NCBI GenBank assembly: GCA_032718475.1
Contig: JAUCBJ010006292.1
Span: forward strand, 1 to 41,867
Direction of reading: 5' to 3'
From: Nemertoderma westbladi
Lineage: Eukaryota > Xenacoelomorpha > Nemertodermatida > Nemertodermatidae
Length of the DNA stretch: 41,867 bases
The notes beneath the pieces are model-generated. The model saw only the letters and a list, made by a program, of their open reading frames with translations. It did not search any database and was not told where the DNA came from. Of this stretch, positions 1 through 12,800 are shown in pieces. A program made the translations under genes and the position numbers. Within the stretch, counting starts at the first letter, position 1, and each line of letters opens with the position of its first letter.

Positions 1-606
1 ATCTCACGCAATGAGTAAGCCTACATGCAATGTGTTTGTTAGGCTTCTTCATGTGATTTGGAGATACAAAAACGTCATCAATTTCTCTTAATATCGCCTT
101 ATTGCTAAACCTCTTTCATTAGTTCTGAGGCCAAACAATCGCCACTAGAATTCGCCCAAACCGGGGGGCCGTCAATGCACGATGGCCGTCCTCACAAATA
201 CGCAGCTCCAGACATTATTACCATCTATTTATCATTATGATGTCATGTAGGAATTTTCCATTGTCCTCCTATAAAGTGGGCAAGGAATTGGTTTCCATAG
301 CAACCCTCAACCCATCTTGGCACTGGGAAGGAGTACCAACGCTCATATATCTTGTTTGTATACCCTACTGTTTAGTGTTGTTATACAGATATTAATTAAT
401 TATATATATTTGGCAATCTTACTGTACTATTATATACAAGCGTGACCTTTAAATAATATAAATATTACAGTTGAACTACTAAGTGAAACTATTAGTTTGA
501 TACACACATACTGTAATGTAATTACCAGGATACAATATTATACAAGGAAATTATATTACTATTTGAATTCTAATATTATTTGAGATTTCTGAATAAATTC
601 TCCAAG
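1..606 (+). promoter_or_regulatory. 5' flank and putative promoter/5' UTR of the four-pass membrane protein gene
   Basis: No coding region is seen here. A perfect TATAAA lies at 270-275. An inverted CCAAT box (ATTGG, 287-291) runs directly into GTTTCCATAGCAAC (291-304), which has the two inverted half-sites of an RFX-type X-box separated by AT. The coding start at 607 is about 300 bases downstream. The transcription start and any upstream non-coding exon cannot be placed from sequence alone. Confidence 0.4.
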
Positions 607-810
607 ATGGTAAAGCCTCCAGGTTATAGTAAGGAGTTGATGTGCAGCAATGCGGCAAAACCGACTCCACGTCTCGCCCATAAGACCTTGTTGATACTGA
701 GTATCGCTCAACTTGGTCTGGCTGTCTTCGTCATTGCCATCGCCCATGCTGCCATGACTGTTGTCAAGGGAAGATGGGTCTCATGCGATGCAATGGCAGC
801 TGGCATCCTG
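607..810 (+). CDS. Coding exon 1 of the four-pass membrane protein gene
   Basis: The start ATG at 607 has A at -3 and G at +4, a strong Kozak context. The in-frame upstream extension begins only at a TTG (580), so 607 is preferred. The exon encodes residues 1-68: a basic N tail with PPGY (4-7), membrane segment 1 (about 27-50), and the short loop into segment 2. It ends at the donor GTATGT in phase 0. Confidence 0.82.
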
Positions 811-3800
811 GTATGTAATGTATATATAATGCAGCTTCAATGCAGAATGTTGATAGTATTTAGTAGTAGTATGTACTGTGCTGCGTAATTTTATTATAAT
901 AAAACTTATAAAACTGTTGCTTCTTTAGGACACGAAATTATTTACAAACTCTCTGTAGAAAATACAGATGCATTTAAATAGGCGGAATTTTATACAATAT
1001 ACAGACAAAAAGCATTACATTAATACCGGTAACTGAAAATGAAATACGGTATCTCCTCTCTTCTGGAGGGTGCGAAAAAGGGGTTTTTTATCTCACAAAG
1101 CATTTCCCACAATAATTTGTTTAATTAATTCGAATAAATAGCTGCTGTATTTTTTTAATGCTCTATTTTATATTTCAGTTTGTCATTACTGCTGTGGTGG
1201 GAATTATTGCCTCTCAACGAAAGACAAGAGGAATTGTAAGTTACAATAAATTCATGTACCAAATTAGAAATTGAAGTAAAAACTTGAGGAAACATTAATT
1301 TTAGGCAATATTATATTAAATTCAAGCACATAAAGTAAAAACTCGTACCTGTAGGTATTCAAGTATAGAAAGAAAGAACTGACAAGCAACGGACCTGGAG
1401 TTTGCAAGCAATCAGTCAGCTGACGGCAGTTACCTGATTGGTAGATTTCGCCCCGCAGGTGAAGGCATTGTCAAGAGGCCAAGTCAGTAAATTTCACTAA
1501 AGAAAAATCCCAAAGGACGAATTAAATAGTAATGTATTGAAGAGAGACGTGTACTACTGTATAACTAGGTCAGGGGTTGAGTGAATTCTTAGACCGCGAG
1601 TATTCTTAGCCCGCGGGTATTCTTAGCCCGCGAGTATTCTTAGCCCGCGAGTATTCTTAGCCCGCGAGTTAGTAAAGGAGCAGGTGAGTAAAGGAGCAGG
1701 TTTCTTGGGCGTATTGTGGGAACCAAAACAATAAACTTTATTGTTTTGCGGGCTAAGAATACTCGCGGTCTAAAAATACTCGCGGGCTAAGAATTCCTGA
1801 GACCAGCTCAGGCGGGCAGCAGCATCACAAACGCGTTTCGGCCTTTTGATGACTGACTGTTTTGCGTGCGTATATAAAACATGGCCGCAAAGGTTGTCGT
1901 GCTACGTGTAGAATATGCCGCTTACAACAATATTACTGATTAAACAAAATATATTTTATTATAATTCTAGATCATTGCGGTGCTTGTGTTGACTATTCTG
2001 AGTACTATTGTACTTTGCGTCGTTGGAGGGCTGACCTTTCGTCATATTAAAACCATCAACCGTGCTGAAAGGTAAGATATTAAAACCATCAACCGTGCTG
2101 AAAGGTAAGATATTAAAACCATCAACCGTGCTGAAAGGTAAGATATCAAAACCATCAACCGTGCTGAAAGGTAAGATATTAAAACCATCAACCATGCTGA
2201 AAGGTAAGATATTAAAACCATCAACCGTGCTGAAAGGTAAGATATTAAAACCATCAACCGTGCTGAAAGGTAAGATATTAAAACCATCAACCGTGCTGAG
2301 GTAAGATATTAAAACCATCAACCGTGCTGAAAGGTAAGATATTCAAACCATCAACCGTGCTGAGGTAAGATATTAAAACCATCAACCGTGCTGAGGTAAG
2401 ATATTAAAACCATCAACCGTGCTGAAATGTAAGATATTAAAACCATCAACCGTGCTGAGGTAAGATATTAAAACCATCAACCGTGCTGAGGTAAGATATT
2501 AAAACCATCAACCGTGCTGAGGTAAGATATTAAAACCTTCAACCGTGCTGAGGTAAGATATTAAAACCATCAACCGTGCTGAAAGGTAAGATATTAAAAC
2601 CATCAACCGTGCTGAGGTAAGATATTAAAACCATCAACCGTGCTGAGGTAAGATATTAAAACCATCAACCGTACTGAGGTAAGATATTAAAACCTTCAAC
2701 CGTGCTGAGGTAAGATATTAAAACCATCAACCGTGCTGAAAGGTAAGATATTAAAACCATCAACCGTGCTGAGGTAAGATATTAAAACCATCAACCGTGC
2801 TGAAAGTTAAGATGTTAAAACCATCAACCGTGCTGAGGTAAGATATTAAAACCATCAACCGTGCTGAAAGGTAAGATATTAAAACCTTCAACCGTGCTGA
2901 GGTAAGATATTAAAACCATCAACCGTGCTGAAAGGTAAGATATTAAAACCATCAACCGTGCTGAGGTAAGATATTAAAACCATCAACCGTGCTGAGGTAA
3001 GATATTAAAACCTTCAACCGTGCTGAGGTAAGATATTAAAACCATCAAACGTGCTGAGGTAAGATATTAAAACCATCAACCGTGCTGAAAGGTAAGATAT
3101 TAAAACAATCAACCGTGGTGCTGAAAGGTAAGATATTAAAACCATCAACCATGCTGAAAGGTTAAGATATTAAAACCACCCATCGTGCCGAAAGGTAAGT
3201 TATTAAAACCATCAACCGTGCTGAAAGGTTAAGATATTAAAACCATCAACCGTGCTGAAAGGTAAGATATTAAAACCATCAACCGTGCTGAGGTAAGATA
3301 TTAAAACCATCAACCGTGCTGAAAGGTAAGATATTAAAACCATCAACCGTGCTGAAAGGTAAGATATTAAAACCATCAACCGTGCTGAGGTAAGATTAAG
3401 ATATTAAAACCATCAACCGTGCTGAAAGGTAAGGTATTAAAACCATCAACAGTGCTGAAAGGTAAGATATTAAAACCATCAACCGTGCTGAAAGGTAAGA
3501 TATTAAAACCATCAATCGTGCCGAAAGGTAAGATATTAAAACCATCAACCGTGCTGAAAGGTAAGATATTAAAACCATCAACCGTGCTGAAAGGTAAAAT
3601 ATTAAAACCATCAGCCGTGCTGAAAGGTAAGATATTAAAACCATCAACCGTGCTGAAAGGTAAAATATTAAAACCATCAGCCGTGCTGAGGTAAGATATT
3701 AAAACCATCAACCGTGCTGAGGTAAGATATTAAAACCATCAACCGTGCTGAGGTAAGATATTAAAACCATCAACCGTGCTGAGGTAAGATTAAGATATTA

Positions 3801-6800
3801 AAACCATCAACCGTGCTGAAAGGTAAGGTATTAAAACCATCAACAGTGCTGAAAGGTAAGATATTAAAACCATCAACCGTGCTGAAAGGTAAGATATTAA
3901 AACCATCAACCGTGCTGAAAGGTAAGATATTAAAACCATCAACCGTGCTGAGGTAAGATATTAAAACCATCAATCGTGCTGAAAGGTAAGATATTAAAAC
4001 CATCAACCATGCTGAGGTAAGATATTAAAACCATTAATCGTGCTGAAAGGTAAGATATTAAAACCATCAACCATGCTGAAAGGTTAAGATATTAAAACCA
4101 TCAATCGTGCCGAAAGGTAAGATATTAAAACCATCAACCGTGCTGAAAGGTAAGATATTAAAACCATCAACCGTGCTGAAAGGTAAAATATTAAAACCAT
4201 CAGCCGTGCTGAGGTAAGATATTAAAACCATCAACCGTGCTGAGGTAAGATATTAAAACCATCAATCGTGCTGAAAGGTAAGATATTAAAACCATCAACC
4301 ATGCTGAAAGGTTAAGATATTAAAACCATCAATCGTGCCGAAAGGTAAGATATTAAAACCATCAACCGTGCTGAAAGGTAAGATATTAAAACCATCAACC
4401 GTGCTGAAAGATTAAGATATTAAAACCATCGACCGTGCTGAAAGGTAAGCTATTAAAACCATCAACCGTGCTGAAAGGTAAGATATTAAAACCATCAACC
4501 GTGCTGAAAGGTAAGATATTAAAACCATCAACCGTGCTGAAAGGTAAGATATTAAAACCATCAACCGTGCAGAAAGGTATGATATTAAAACCATCAACCG
4601 TGCTGAGGTAAGATATTAAAACCATCAACCGTGCTGAAAGGTAAGATATTAAAACCATCAACCGTGCTGAAAGGTAAGATATTAAAACCATCAACCGTGC
4701 TGAGGTAAGATATTAAAACCATCAATCGTGCTGAAAGGTAAGATATTAAAACCATCAACCATGCGGAAAGGTTAAGATATTAAAACCACCCATCGTGCCG
4801 AAAGGTAAGATATTAAAACCATCAACCGTGTTGAAAGGTTAAGATATTAAAACCATCAACCGTGCTGAAAGGTAAGATATTAAAACCATCAACCGTGCTG
4901 AAAGGTAAGATATTAAAACCATCAACCGTGCTGAGGTAAGATTAAGATATTAAAACCATCAACCGTGCTGAAAGGTAAGATATTAAAACCATCAACCGTG
5001 CTGAAAGGTAAGATATTAAAACCATCAACCGTGCTGAGGTAAGATATTAAAACCATCAACCGTGCTGAAAGGTAAGATATTAAAACCATCAACCGTGCTG
5101 AGGTAAGATATTAAAACCATCAACCGTGCTGAGGTAAGATATTAAAACCTTCAACCGTGCTGAGGTAAGATATTAAAACCATCAAACGTGCTGAGGTAAG
5201 ATATTAAAACCATCAACCGTGCTGAAAGGTAAGATATTAAAACCATCAACCGTGCTGAAAGGTAAGATATTAAAACCATCAACCGTGCTGAGGTAAGATT
5301 AAGATATTAAAACCATCAACCGTGCTGAAAGGTAAGATATTAAAACCATCAACCGTGCTGAAAGGTAAGATATTAAAACCTTCAACCGTGCTGAGGTAAG
5401 ATATTAAAACCATCAACCGTGCTGAAAGGTAAGATATTAAAACCATCAACCGTGCTGAAAGGTAAGATATTAAAACCATCAACCGTGCTGAGGTAAGATA
5501 TTAAAACCATCAATCGTGCTGAAAGGTAAGATATTAAAACCATCAACCATGCTGAGGTAAGATATTAAAACCATTAATCGTGCTGAAAGGTAAGATATTA
5601 AAACCATCAACCATGCTGAAAGGTTAAGATATTAAAACCATCAATCGTGCCGAAAGGTAAGATATTAAAACCATCAACCGTGCTGAAAGGTAAGATATTA
5701 AAACCATCAACCGTGCTGAAAGGTAAAATATTAAAACCATCAGCCGTGCTGAGGTAAGATATTAAAACCATCAACCGTGCTGAGGTAAGATATTAAAACC
5801 ATCAATCGTGCTGAAAGGTAAGATATTAAAACCATCAACCATGCTGAAAGGTTAAGATATTAAAACCATCAATCGTGCCGAAAGGTAAGATATTAAAACC
5901 ATCAACCGTGCTGAAAGGTAAGATATTAAAACCATCAACCGTGCTGAAAGATTAAGATATTAAAACCATCGACCGTGCTGAAAGGTAAGCTATTAAAACC
6001 ATCAACCGTGCTGAAAGGTAAGATATTAAAACCATCAACCGTGCTGAAAGGTAAGATATTAAAACCATCAACCGTGCTGAAAGGTAAGATATTAAAACCA
6101 TCAACCGTGCAGAAAGGTATGATATTAAAACCATCAACCGTGCTGAGGTAAGATATTAAAACCATCAACCGTGCTGAAAGGTAAGATATTAAAACCATCA
6201 ACCGTGCTGAAAGGTAAGATATTAAAACCATCAACCGTGCTGAGGTAAGATATTAAAACCATCAATCGTGCTGAAAGGTAAGATATTAAAACCATCAACC
6301 ATGCGGAAAGGTTAAGATATTAAAACCACCCATCGTGCCGAAAGGTAAGATATTAAAACCATCAACCGTGTTGAAAGGTTAAGATATTAAAACCATCAAC
6401 CGTGCTGAAAGGTAAGATATTAAAACCATCAACCGTGCTGAAAGGTAAGATATTAAAACCATCAACCGTGCTGAGGTAAGATTAAGATATTAAAACCATC
6501 AACCGTGCTGAAAGGTAAGATATTAAAACCATCAACCGTGCTGAAAGGTAAGATATTAAAACCATCAACCGTGCTGAGGTAAGATATTAAAACCATCAAC
6601 CGTGCTGAAAGGTAAGATATTAAAACCATCAACCGTGCTGAGGTAAGATATTAAAACCATCAACCGTGCTGAGGTAAGATATTAAAACCTTCAACCGTGC
6701 TGAGGTAAGATATTAAAACCATCAAACGTGCTGAGGTAAGATATTAAAACCATCAACCGTGCTGAAAGGTAAGATATTAAAACCATCAACCGTGCTGAAA

Positions 6801-9800
6801 GGTAAGATATTAAAACCATCAACCGTGCTGAGGTAAGATTAAGATATTAAAACCATCAACCGTGCTGAAAGGTAAGATATTAAAACCATCAACCGTGCTG
6901 AAAGGTAAGATATTAAAACCTTCAACCGTGCTGAGGTAAGATATTAAAACCATCAACCGTGCTGAAAGGTAAGATATTAAAACCATCAACCGTGCTGAGG
7001 TAAGATATTAAAACCATCAACCGTGCTGAGGTAAGATATTAAAACCTTCAACCGTGCTGAGGTAAGATAGTAAAACCATCAAACGTGCTGAGGTAAGATA
7101 TTAAAACCATCAACCGTGCTGAAAGGTAAGATATTAAAACCATCAACCGTGGTGCTGAAAGGTAAGATATTAAAACCATCAACCATGCTGAAAGGTTAAG
7201 ATATTAAAACCACCCATCGTGCCGAAAGGTAAGATATTAAAACCATCAACCGTGCTGAAAGGTTAAGATATTAAAACCATCAACCGTGCTGAAAGGTAAG
7301 ATATTAAAACCATCAACCGTGCTGAGGTAAGATATTAAAACCATCAACCGTGCTGAAAGGTAAGATATTAAAACCATCAACCGTGCTGAAAGGTAAGATA
7401 TTAAAACCATCAACCGTGCTGAGGTAAGATTAAGATATTAAAACCATCAACCGTGCTGAAAGGTAAGGTATTAAAACCATCAACAGTGCTGAAAGGTAAG
7501 ATATTAAAACCATCAACCGTGCTGAAAGGTAAGATATTAAAACCATCAATCGTGCCGAAAGGTAAGATATTAAAACCATCAACCGTGCTGAAAGGTAAAA
7601 TATTAAAACCATCAGCCGTGCTGAGGTAAGATATTAAAACCATCAACCGTGCTGAGGTAAGATATTAAAACCATCAACCGTGCTGAGGTAAGATTAAGAT
7701 ATTAAAACCATCAACCGTGCTGAAAGGTAAGGTATTAAAACCATCAACAGTGCTGAAAGGTAAGATATTAAAACCATCAACCGTGCTGAAAGGTAAGATA
7801 TTAAAACCATCAACCGTGCTGAAAGGTAAGATATTAAAACCATCAACCGTTCTGAGGTAAGATATTAAAACCATCAACCGTGCTGAAAGGTAAGATATTA
7901 AAACCACCCATCGTGCCGAAAGGTAAGATATTAAAACCATCAACCGTGCTGAAAGGTTAAGATATTAAAACCATCAACCGTGCTGAAAGGTAAGATATTA
8001 AAACCACCCATCGTGCCGAAAGGTAAGATATTAAAACCACCCATCGTGCCGAAAGGTAAGATATTAAAACCATAAACCGTGCTGAAAGGTTAAGATATTA
8101 AAACCATCAACCGTGCTGAAAGGTAAGATATTAAAACCATCAACCGTGCTGAAAGGTTAAGATATTAAAACCATCAACCGTGCTGAAAGGTAAGATATTA
8201 AAACCACCCATCGTGCCGAAAGGTAAGATATTAAAACCATCAACCGTGCTGAAAGGTTAAGATATTAAAACCATCAACCGTGCTGAAAGGTAAGATATTA
8301 AAACCATCAACCGTGCTGAGGTAAGATATTAAAACCATCAACCGTGCTGAAAGGTAAGATATTAAAACCATCAACCGTGCTGAAAGGTAAGATATTAAAA
8401 CCATCAACCGTGCTGAGGTAAGATTAAGATATTAAAACCATCAACCGTGCTGAAAGGTAAGGTATTAAAACCATCAACAGTGCTGAAAGGTAAGATATTA
8501 AAACCATCAACCGTGCTGAAAGGTAAGATATTAAAACCATCAATCGTGCCGAAAGGTAAGATATTAAAACCATCAACCGTGCTGAAAGGTAAAATATTAA
8601 AACCATCAGCCGTGCTGAGGTAAGATATTAAAACCATCAACCGTGCTGAGGTAAGATATTAAAACCATCAACCGTGCTGAGGTAAGATATTAAAACCATC
8701 AACCGTGCTGAGGTAAGATTAAGATATTAAAACCATCAACCGTGCTGAAAGGTAAGGTATTAAAACCATCAACAGTGCTGAAAGGTAAGATATTAAAACC
8801 ATCAACCGTGCTGAAAGGTAAGATATTAAAACCATCAACCGTGCTGAAAGGTAAGATATTAAAACCATCAACCGTTCTGAGGTAAGATATTAAAACCATC
8901 AACCGTGCTGAAAGGTAAGATATTAAAATCATCAACCGTGCTGAAAGGTAATATATTAAAACTATCAACCGTGCTGAGGTAAGATATTAAAACCTTCAAC
9001 CGTGCTGAGGTAAGATATTAAAACCATCAACCGTGCTGAAAGGTAAGATATTAAAACCATCAACCGTGCTGAAAGGTAAGATATTAAAACCACCAACCGT
9101 GCTGAGGTAAGATATTAAAACCACCAACCGTGCTGAGGTAAGATATTAAAACCATCAACCGTGCTGAGGTAAGATATTAAAACCATCAACCGTGCTGAAA
9201 GGTAAGATATTAAAACCATCAACCGTGCTGAGGTAAGATATTAAAACCATCAACCGTGCTGAGGTAAGATATTAAAACCATCAATCGTGCTGAAAGGTAA
9301 GATATTAAAACCATCAACCATGCTGAGGTAAGATATTAAAACCACCAACCGTGCTGAGGTAAGATATTAAAACCATCAACCGTGCTGAAAGGTAAGATAT
9401 TAAAACCATCAACCGTGCTGAGGTAAGATATTAAAACCATCAACCGTGCTGAGGTAAGATATTAAAACTATCAACCGTGCTGAGGTAAGATATTAAAACC
9501 TTCAACCGTGCTGAGGTAAGATATTAAAACCATCAACCGTGCTGAAAGGTAAGATATTAAAACCATCAACCGTGCTGAAAGGTAAGATATTAAAACCATC
9601 AACCGTGCTGAAAGGTAAGATATTAAAACCATCAACCGTTCTGAGGTAAGATATTAAAACCATCAACCGTGCTGAAAGGTAAGATATTAAAACCATCAAC
9701 CGTGCTGAGGTAAGATTAAGATATTAAAACCATCAACCGTGCTGAAAGGTAAGGTATTAAAACCATCAACAGTGCTGAAAGGTAAAATATTAAAACCATC

Positions 9801-12800
9801 AGCCGTGCTGAGGTAAGATATTAAAACCATCAACCGTGCTGAGGTAAGATATTAAAACCATCAATCGTGCTGAAAGGTAAGATATTAAAACCATCAACCA
9901 TGCTGAAAGGTTAAGATATTAAAACCATCAATCGTGCCGAAAGGTAAGATATTAAAACCATCAACCGTGCTGAAAGGTAAGATATTAAAACCATCAACCG
10001 TGCTGAAAGATTAAGATATTAAAACCATCAACCGTGCTGAAAGGTAAGATATTAAAACCATCAACCGTGCTGAAAGGTAAGATATTAAAACCATCAACCG
10101 TGCTGAAAGGTAAGATATTAAAACCATCAACCGTGCTGAAAGGTAAGATATTAAAACCATCAACCGTGCAGAAAGGTATGATATTAAAACCATCAACCGT
10201 GCTGAGGTAAGATATTAAAACCATCAACCGTGCTGAAAGGTAAGATATTAAAACCATCAACCGTGCTGAAAGGTAAGATATTAAAACCATCAACCGTGCT
10301 GAGGTAAGATATTAAAACCATCAATCGTGCTGAAAGGTAAGATATTAAAACCATCAACCATGCGGAAAGGTTAAGATATTAAAACCACCCATCGTGCCGA
10401 AAGGTAAGATATTAAAACCATCAACCGTGTTGAAAGGTTAAGATATTAAAACCATCAACCGTGCTGAAAGGTAAGATATTAAAACCATCAACCGTGCTGA
10501 AAGGTAAGATATTAAAACCATCAACCGTGCTGAGGTAAGATTAAGATATTAAAACCATCAACCGTGCTGAAAGATAAGATATTAAAACCATCAACCGTGC
10601 TGAAAGGTAAGATATTAAAACCATCAACCGTGCTGAGGTAAGATATTAAAACCATCAACCGTGCTGAAAGGTAAGATATTAAAACCATCAACCGTGCTGA
10701 GGTAAGATATTAAAACCATCAACCGTGCTGAGGTAAGATATTAAAACCTTCAACCGTTCTGAGGTAAGATATTAAAACCATCAAACGTGCTGAGGTAAGA
10801 TATTAAAACCATCAACCGTGCTGAAAGGTAAGATATTAAAACCATCAACCGTGCTGAAAGGTAAGATATTAAAACCATCAACCGTGCTGAGGTAAGATTA
10901 AGATATTAAAACCATCAACCGTGCTGAAAGGTAAGATATTAAAACCATCAACCGTGCTGAAAGGTAAGATATTAAAACCTTCAACCGTGCTGAGGTAAGA
11001 TATTAAAACCATCAACCGTGCTGAAAGGTAAGATATTAAAACCATCAACCGTGCTGAGGTAAGATATTAAAACCATCAACCGTGCTGAGGTAAGATATTA
11101 AAACCTTCAACCGTGCTGAGGTAAGATATTAAAACCATCAAACGTGCTGAGGTAAGATATTAAAACCATCAACCGTGCTGAAAGGTAAGATATTAAAACC
11201 ATCAACCGTGGTGCTGAAAGGTAAGATATTAAAACCATCAACCATGCTGAAAGGTTAAGATATTAAAACCACCCATCGTGCCGAAAGGTAAGATATTAAA
11301 ACCATCAACCGTGCTGAAAGGTTAAGATATTAAAACCATCAACCGTGCTGAAAGGTAAGATATTAAAACCATCAACCGTGCTGAGGTAAGATATTAAAAC
11401 CATCAACCGTGCTGAAAGGTAAGATATTAAAACCATCAACCGTGCTGAAAGGTAAGATATTAAAACCATCAACCGTGCTGAGGTAAGATTAAGATATTAA
11501 AACCATCAACCGTGCTGAAAGGTAAGGTATTAAAACCATCAACAGTGCTGAAAGGTAAGATATTAAAACCATCAACCGTGCTGAAAGGTAAGATATTAAA
11601 ACCATCAATCGTGCCGAAAGGTAAGATATTAAAACCATCAACCGTGCTGAAAGGTAAGATATTAAAACCATCAACCGTGCTGAAAGGTAAAATATTAAAA
11701 CCATCAGCCGTGCTGAAAGGTAAGATATTAAAACCATCAACCGTGCTGAAAGGTAAAATATTAAAACCATCAGCCGTGCTGAGGTAAGATATTAAAACCA
11801 TCAACCGTGCTGAGGTAAGATATTAAAACCATCAACCGTGCTGAGGTAAGATATTAAAACCATCAACCGTGCTGAGGTAAGATTAAGATATTAAAACCAT
11901 CAACCGTGCTGAAAGGTAAGGTATTAAAACCATCAACACTGCTGAAAGGTAAGATATTAAAACCATCAACCGTGCTGAGGTAAGATATTAAAACCATCAA
12001 TCGTGCTGAAAGGTAAGATATTAAAACCATCAACCATGCTGAGGTAAGATATTAAAACCATTAATCGTGCTGAAAGGTAAGATATTAAAACCATCAACCA
12101 TGCTGAAAGGTTAAGATATTAAAACCATCAATCGTGCCGAAAGGTAAGATATTAAAACCATCAACCGTGCTGAAAGGTAAGATATTAAAACCATCAACCG
12201 TGCTGAAAGGTAAAATATTAAAACCATCAGCCGTGCTGAGGTAAGATATTAAAACCATCAACCGTGCTGAGGTAAGATATTAAAACCATCAATCGTGCTG
12301 AAAGGTAAGATATTAAAACCATCAACCATGCTGAAAGGTTAAGATATTAAAACCATCAATCGTGCCGAAAGGTAAGATATTAAAACCATCAACCGTGCTG
12401 AAAGGTAAGATATTAAAACCATCAACCGTGCTGAAAGATTAAGATATTAAAACCATCAACCGTGCTGAAAGGTAAGATATTAAAACCATCAACCGTGCTG
12501 AAAGGTAAGATATTAAAACCATCAACCGTGCTGAAAGGTAAGATATTAAAACCATCAACCGTGCTGAAAGGTAAGATATTAAAACCATCAACCGTGCAGA
12601 AAGGTATGATATTAAAACCATCAACCGTGCTGAGGTAAGATATTAAAACCATCAACCGTGCTGAAAGGTAAGATATTAAAACCATCAACCGTGCTGAAAG
12701 GTAAGATATTAAAACCATCAACCGTGCTGAGGTAAGATATTAAAACCATCAATCGTGCTGAAAGGTAAGATATTAAAACCATCAACCATGCGGAAAGGTT

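Noticed and set aside
580-606. Start of the membrane protein gene at 580
   Set aside because: The codon at 580 is TTG. The ATG at 607 has a strong Kozak context.
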